In this document: positions 57,986-64,000 of the stretch, in pieces
Layout of the letters: every line of letters starts with the position of its first letter
Numbering within the stretch: position 1 is the stretch's first letter
DNA from: Acanthochlamys bracteata
Taxonomy: Eukaryota > Streptophyta > Magnoliopsida > Pandanales > Velloziaceae
Direction: 5' to 3'
DNA: 64,000 nucleotides
Assembly (NCBI GenBank): GCA_019914995.1
Contig: CM034128.1
Span: 2,048,501-2,112,500 of the forward strand
Made by a program: the position numbers and the translations under genes
The notes under the pieces: model-generated
The model's input: the letters and a program-made list of their open reading frames with translations, nothing else
Told to the model about the DNA's origin: nothing
Databases searched by the model: none

Positions 57986-60900
57986 TTTGGAAGGTATAAA
58001 TTGCTTCGTGTGCATATGCCATTTGTTATGGCATCTTTGAACTGAATGTGCTTTTTGCAGGAAGGTAGACTTAAGACAGATGCTGCTGGTTCGTGTTAAC
58101 CCTAGGTTTCGAATTTGATTTTGGACAGAAATTGCTCAATATGAGTACACATTGAGTTGCTATTTTACAGAAAAATTACGTTACAAGTTGAGCTCATAAA
58201 TCGGCACAAAATTCCATGGTGAGTCAAGTGTGGCTGATAGAACATCGATGATCGACCACTGAAAGAAATTTAAAAAAAAAAGACAAAAGGTACCATTTTT
58301 CTTGGACCTCTCGTCAGTTTATAGCATGAGCATACAAGGATTGCAACTTGTAATCTCAAGGCTACGTTGCTCCGTTGCTACCTTGCATTTAAAGAACGGC
58401 CATTTCACCATGCATGGAGGACCATATTGGATGGATATTATACTCTAGACAGGAAAGGTTGGATATAACTTGGTATTGACGATTCAGAAGAGCTAGCTAT
58501 ATATGGATTCTTTTGCAAGTGGTAATTTTCTGCTTACACCACTTGGGACTTGGGGATCTTTTCTGCCATCTCACTATGTTAACAGGACCAAAGTGTGACG
58601 ATATGGTGATTCCTTCTAGGATGATAAATCTCCGGAAAAAGTTACAGACTTGGATCTGAGTATACCTCGGCATCTTATGTAGAAAGTTGGTCTATGAAAG
58701 TGGCAAGGAAGTGAGATCGATGTTGGAGTATTCTGATTACAACATTTTAGGATTTTCGTTCCTATCGAAGTTGAACCTTATAAGTGGTTAGTAGAACTTA
58801 TCCAAGAGATGCGCAGAGAAATTCACACAAAACTTTGCCATATCCTTTGGTTTGAAAAGGGAAGATATACTAAACTCCATGCATTGATGATGACACGCTG
58901 CTGCTATCTGCATGCTGACGAAGACGATATGTGTATATAGCAAGCAATATTGGATACAAAAAGTTTCACGTGTTAAATTCACCGTGCATTATTGATCGGA
59001 TTGGTGGTGAATAATTCAACCAAACACACTCATCCTGGCATTTTCATACACACATAATTCAAGTTTGAAAATTTGCATTACAAATTTAGAACTAAAAAGC
59101 GACCTGATAGCGGTTGTGTATCTTGGGATTTGATTTTGAATCGACATCTCTAGCTATGCGAAGAAAGCAAACGATTACAATTACAGACAATATAACTTTT
59201 CAACTCCTTTTCAATATAATTTTTTATTTTTTAATAAATTTTTTATAATATATAAAAAAAAGTATATTATAAAATTATATTATTATTTGTTAAAATAAAA
59301 AATAAAATTTACTTTTTAAAAAAATTAAAATATTTTTATTTTAAAAAATTCTTTTTTAAAGCATTTCTAAATATTCTCTCAATTCAACTTGGAAAACAGG
59401 AAATTTGTGACGCGCGCAATCTCAGGCCAATCTCGGGTTGGAACTTCGAGTACCACGCGTTGTCTTATTTATTTATTAGTTTTGCTCAGGCACCGTTTCG
59501 GTCTTGCGGGCTTTGGCCGGTGTCATGCACTCGAGTACCGGAGCTGGTTTACAGCAAGGCGACCCCGCAGGTATGGGCTTTGCCGGCATGCGGGTCCCTG
59601 CTGTCTCCTTCTGTTTCTTTGATTATACATAGATTACAAGTTTCAAAGTTCATGCATACGCATTTTGATAACGTAGTACTGAATAAGAAAAAAAATCACA
59701 TTTTTTGTGAAATAAGATTTCATCTCGTTAAAACTGTTTTTCTAAGATACCGTAGTTCTCATAGTTGGAATTTATTATTGAGAGAATACTACTTGGATAA
59801 TTAGTTTTGAGAGACATGATCAAGCTGATTTATTATTCATGACAATAATATAATGGTTTGCCCCTCTTTGTGAGTATACCCAATAAGCAAGCATCAAATT
59901 CCTTCTTCAGGGGATCGACGAAGAGCATCAAAAAATTTTCCCATTCTCTTAGATTTGATATTAGTTAAAATAATGTCCTCTGTTTGTACTTGTTATGTTT
60001 TTACAAAAGCTACACAAACAATAATTAATGTATAAAGAAAGCTCTGCATGACATCTCACTAAAAGTCGAAAGCAGTGACTCTTTGGTGGATGTTTTTTAT
60101 AAATTTTTAAAGTGATATTGTTTAGCTAAAAAATTGTTTTTTTAGTAACTTCTTTATATTAATTTGTACTAATTTATTCTTATAATTATTTCTCAGCATC
60201 TTTTTAAAATAATTAGTTTTAAATACGTTAGTTTATGTACAAAAGAGCACACATTTTATTTAGGGGTACGTTTGGAGTTACTAAAAAGGTAAAATCTTTT
60301 TAAAAAACAAGAATTTTAGGTGCTCTTCAAGAAAAAAAAGAATTTATAGATTTTTAAAAAAGATTTGTAGGTGTAATTATTTCGTAACGTAATTTATCCA
60401 TTGAAATATTTTCTACAGCGCGCTATGCATGAATTTTTAGAGTTGCAAAAAAGCTTTTGGAGTTGAATACAATCCCAAACAAGAGAGATAGATTGCAGGT
60501 ATTACAAAGCTCTTTGTCCAACTGTTTACCTCATTTATAACTTTACATTATTTTGTTCTTTTTTACGTAAAAATTACTTTTTCTCTACTAAAAAATTACT
60601 ACTAATTTATTTTTTATTAAAAAAATTTATTTTTAATTTATTTTTTAATGCAAAAAGAACATATCACTTTCAACAACATATTTTTAACAACTTATTTTTA
60701 AAAAATTTACTTCTAAAACTAGAAAAACACACTTTAGATCAGAATAATAAAATAGATATATGCATTACTGAAAGTGATACAAGTAAGACATATGACCGAT
60801 TACAAATTGAGATGCTAAGATTATTATTGAATGAATGCATGGCTATATATATTGAAGCTTAGCTTTCAAGAGAACATGTATCTATTTGCCACAAAAACTT

Positions 60901-61035
60901 AATGGAAATGGAATCAATGCGTGTCTCTGCTCTAGCTCTCTTTCTTTCCATCTTTGTCAAAACAAGAACAACTTATAAACCTAATACATAATGTTGCATG
61001 CCAGCTAAAGAAAGAAAGAAAGAAATTAAAGAGAA
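57986..61035. other. gene-poor spacer
   Basis: No gene is supported. A GC-richer island at 59389-59640 carries overlapping ORFs of 77 and 114 codons without recognisable domains. AT-rich MITE-like debris lies near 59206-59372 and 60268-60740. A short AAAG repeat sits at 61010-61024. Confidence 0.45.
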
Positions 61036-61740
61036 AATGAAAGGAAAGTAAAAAAGCTAGCCTTTCACTTCATAGTCTATATAATATTAGAAACAAAAAG
61101 ATTCCACTACTATCATTATTGTGCTTGTGTTTGTCATAAAAAAGATATCGATACCGACGTGTGATGTTTTTTGCGTGCCACGTGGATCATTCTCGCTCGT
61201 TGAGCCATCCAGATCTTTCACAAGTAATCATCTTTTCAATAATATGCTTAACAATATTATAGCAGCAGGTATCTGCCATGCGTGCACAAGTGTCAATTAC
61301 AGATTTATAAAGACATATTTTTTTGCCAGAAATATTATAATATTCGTTCCTTATCCTGAAACTTCAGTATGCACCCAACTTGAAATTTTTGTCACTGTTT
61401 TGCCTCAGTACTGAAATCGTACGTACTTATGCAGTATATACGTAAGTTTATTAAGGGCACCAATTATATAGCTAGTACATGTATATATGTTACATTTCTG
61501 GCTTAGAGTAGACGATACGGAGTGTAGATGGCTATGAGTAGAGTAGCTAGCGATCGAGTCGAGCCAAAGGAACTAAAGACATGCATAATTGTTTCTGATC
61601 AGAAGGCCAACCAACGAAAATGAAGGATGGATTGCTGCATGCGTTTATGCAGAAATTTTTTAGGACAAACGACAGAAAAGGATGGCCGTGAAATTGTTCC
61701 CTTCCCTTTATTATTCTACTACATTACACAAACACTCATC
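61036..61740 (+). repeat. dispersed non-coding repeat, copy C (longest)
   Basis: This is the longest copy of the triplicated segment. It includes the left part seen in copy A, the central part seen in copy B with CCACGTGG at 61178-61185, and the shared right end GGATGGCCGTG/AAATTGTTCCCTTCC. Confidence 0.75.
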
Positions 61741-63160
61741 ATCAGAAATAAACAAAACTATCCTAAAACGAAAAGCAGCACTGCTGCTACTGATCGAAGA
61801 ATTTTATTATATTTTTTTTGAATTTGTTTCATACTCTGAAGAAATCTTTGCGTCATTATAGGTCCAAAGACGTCGACAAAGATGATAAAAAAGAAGTCAG
61901 ACATCGGGAATTGGAATTTGGAAGAACTATATGTTAATGTGGAGAATATCTGTATAGATTAATTACTATTGCATGATCGATTGATTAATGGAGGATTGAA
62001 GAATTCTGATCAAAATTCTTTTATTGATAGAGAAATAATTAATGGGATATAGAAGAATAAGGAATAATCTAAAAGCTAGCTCGCAATAACCTAAAAGCTG
62101 GAGGATATAACATGTGTATAAGAATAATAATCTGACAGGGGGTGAAAAACTAGCTAGCTGCCTTCGAAGGAGAAAGGGAATAATTAAAAATTTCGGACGA
62201 AAGCAATTGCATGCATGCAAATTAAGCGGAGCATCTGATTGATTCAGACAGCTAGCTGCGTCCACAGTTTCCCCAATATGGTAAGAAGTTGACGTCTTCG
62301 CATTGCGAGAAAAGGAAATCAACCGTCTTTTAAGTTTTTCTCTTTCTTTTCTTTTGTCTTTCTCCAAAGTTTCTGTTGAAATTAAAACTTTTTTCGTTGG
62401 TTGCTACCTTTCTGCAAAGGTTCAGTGAAGCACAAGCCAGTTGTTCTAGGTCCTCTTGTCTCTCTTTGCAAATCAGCCACATAAAAAAAAAAGTAGAAAC
62501 AATAAAAACTCTTCTTTAATCACGGTAGCACTATGATCACTCAGAGTTAATGCTATTTTCTTTGTGAAAAATATTATCAGAAAATTTGTGGATCACAAAA
62601 ACCACGTCATAAGTTTGAAGTTTAAGCTACAGAAAAGTTAGCAACTTCTTCGTAAAATATAACGGACGTAATTAAAAATATATAGGTCTTTGGAATTAAA
62701 CTTCGATCGATCATGCGTTACCTTATCCTCCTACCCAGCTTTGCTGTTCTTGAAGTGAATCTGTCTATCTAGCTAATATATATATATGTTACTTAGTCAC
62801 CATTTATAATAAATTTATCCTTTTAATTTTTAGCTTTTTGCTGAAAGCACCGCTCCAAAAGATTAGTGTATAACTATTATTAAACTCGATTTATTGTCTC
62901 CAATGAGCTCCACTAGTATATACATATATAGAAAGTTTCAATTTCTTTCATCATGATGCTTTGTACTTTTCATCATCACTAGACATGCACTGTTGTTAGC
63001 AGTACTAGGCACTCAATTATGGAATATATATATTTAGCAACTTGCATGTTTTAGGGTAGTTTGAAAGTACTTAGAATAAAAAAATTAAAAGTAAATTTAT
63101 TTTTATCTAAAAAAAAAATTATATATATATATATAGATATTTTCTTAGAGGTACTCTCTT
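61741..63160. other. spacer with no supported gene
   Basis: A 133-codon minus-strand ORF at 61966-62367 has no recognisable domain and mixed composition. A 14-bp perfect palindrome with RY motifs lies at 62207-62220. AT dinucleotide runs lie at 62775-62788 and 63119-63136. Confidence 0.45.
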
Positions 63161-63487
63161 TTCGGTTTATGACCGGAGTGATCTCCAAATTTAATTTCTA
63201 CTTTTGAATATGAAAAACTATGAGTTAAAAATATACTCATAAAATTTTAACTCAATCGGACCACGAATTTATCTTTATCTGATCATTTGATCAAGATGAT
63301 AAAAAGTAAGAAAATTTAAAAATATATATGTTATATTATTTATATCATTTTGATCAAGTGACCGGATGGACGTACGTGAATTCATAATTTGATTGAGCTA
63401 AAATTTTATTAGTATATTTTTAACTTATAACTTTTCATATTCAACGGTAAAAATTGAATATGAAGATCATTCCGAATATAAACCGAA
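63161..63487. mobile_element. foldback (long inverted repeat) element
   Basis: The left arm 63161-63300 and right arm 63342-63487 are imperfect reverse complements: TTCGGTTTAT...AATATGAAAA...GAGTTAAAAATATACT...GATCAAGATGAT on the left, and the matching complements on the right, ending ATAAACCGAA. The loop is about 41 bp. It is non-coding. Confidence 0.8.
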
Positions 63488-64000
63488 AAAAAATACACGG
63501 AACCGTTCCTAAAAAAAATGTCCTTATTCTTTTCATATATATATATAAACTAAAAAAATTATTTAAAATATATAAACTTAAATAAAAAAATAGTGTGAAA
63601 CATATTTGCATGTGATGTTTGACATTACTTACAAGAAAATTTATATTTAATCAGATCTTATTATATTTATTATTATTATATTTTTTTAAAATAAAATTCA
63701 TTTTTTTAAAAAATAAAATACTTTTGTGTCAAAAAGATTTATTTTAAAAATATTATCAAATATCTCCTTTGTGTGATTTATAGAAATATATACATGCATC
63801 ATCAATCAAGTGGTCAAACAACATAATTATTGTATAATATATAATGATGTAAGTTGTGCAAAAGTTTTATATATAAAGAAGGCTTACAACTTATATTCCA
63901 ATTTCTGGCCAACTAAAAACGGCATCTGGTAGTGCTGACAGCTAAAGAATCATCACCGCGTAAACTTGTTATATATATTTTTCTGTAGAAAAAGAACAAA
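63488..64000. other. AT-rich terminal spacer
   Basis: There is no supported gene. About 63600-63780 resembles a diverged AT-rich MITE. Confidence 0.4.

Noticed and set aside
61966..62367. 133-codon minus-strand ORF
   Set aside because: There is no domain, no supporting promoter features and mixed composition; chance is enough in this region.
1..64000. CRISPR arrays, operons, prophage or plasmid features
   Set aside because: Spliced plant genes throughout rule out a prokaryotic context; short tandem repeats seen are microsatellites, not spaced repeats.
1..64000. tRNA genes
   Set aside because: I saw no convincing box A/box B pair with a cloverleaf on reading both strands; a tRNAscan-SE run would settle it.

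Overview
This window is nuclear DNA from a flowering plant, most likely a eudicot. The evidence is many GT-AG introns, an AT-rich background, numerous MITE-like repeats, and plant gene families: SAUR, DUF1644, a MEKK1-type MAPKKK, DRP4 dynamin, a nepenthesin-like protease and a GT31 galactosyltransferase. I see no prokaryotic features, CRISPR array, organellar insert, tRNA or rRNA. Exon structures were assembled by hand from splice sites and protein frame. For every multi-exon gene named below except the left-edge partial one, the exons join into one uninterrupted frame whose length is a multiple of three.

Layout, left to right. 1-1638 (+): 3' part of a beta-1,3-galactosyltransferase. 3393-2159 (-): a two-exon secreted aspartic protease with an altered active-site motif. 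5.1-13.4 kb: a four-member SAUR cluster in which the first copy is broken by a 5-bp tandem duplication and is an inverted duplicate of the second. 14163-23750 (+): an 18-exon ATAD5/ELG1-like AAA+ clamp unloader. 28957-24619 (-): a 15-exon, seven-repeat RCC1 protein with a mitochondrial-looking N-terminus, tail-to-tail with ELG1. 29599-30781 (+): an eRF1 retropseudogene that has lost the GGQ domain and carries a MITE, followed by two orphan exons. 34263-38476 (+): a vasculin-like protein of unproven function. 46048-41245 (-): a MEKK1-type MAPKKK. 48887-49852 (+): a DUF1644 zinc-binding protein with a 5'-UTR intron. 54498-56516 (+): an intronless DRP4C-like dynamin.

The last 7.5 kb, and most spacers, hold no convincing gene. 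They consist of AT-rich repeats: a Tourist-like MITE family with terminal GTTTGG repeats (at least nine copies), another terminal-inverted-repeat element at 50.4-51.0 kb, a 330-bp foldback element at 63.2 kb, and a non-coding segment present three times (53.6, 57.4 and 61.0 kb), two copies of which keep a G-box.

The genes do not form one pathway. The strongest leads are the frameshifted SAUR and its inverted twin, the protease with His in place of the active-site Ser, the gutted eRF1 retrocopy with a nested transposon, the triplicated non-coding segment near the dynamin gene, and the foldback element. I found no clearly new multi-gene system.
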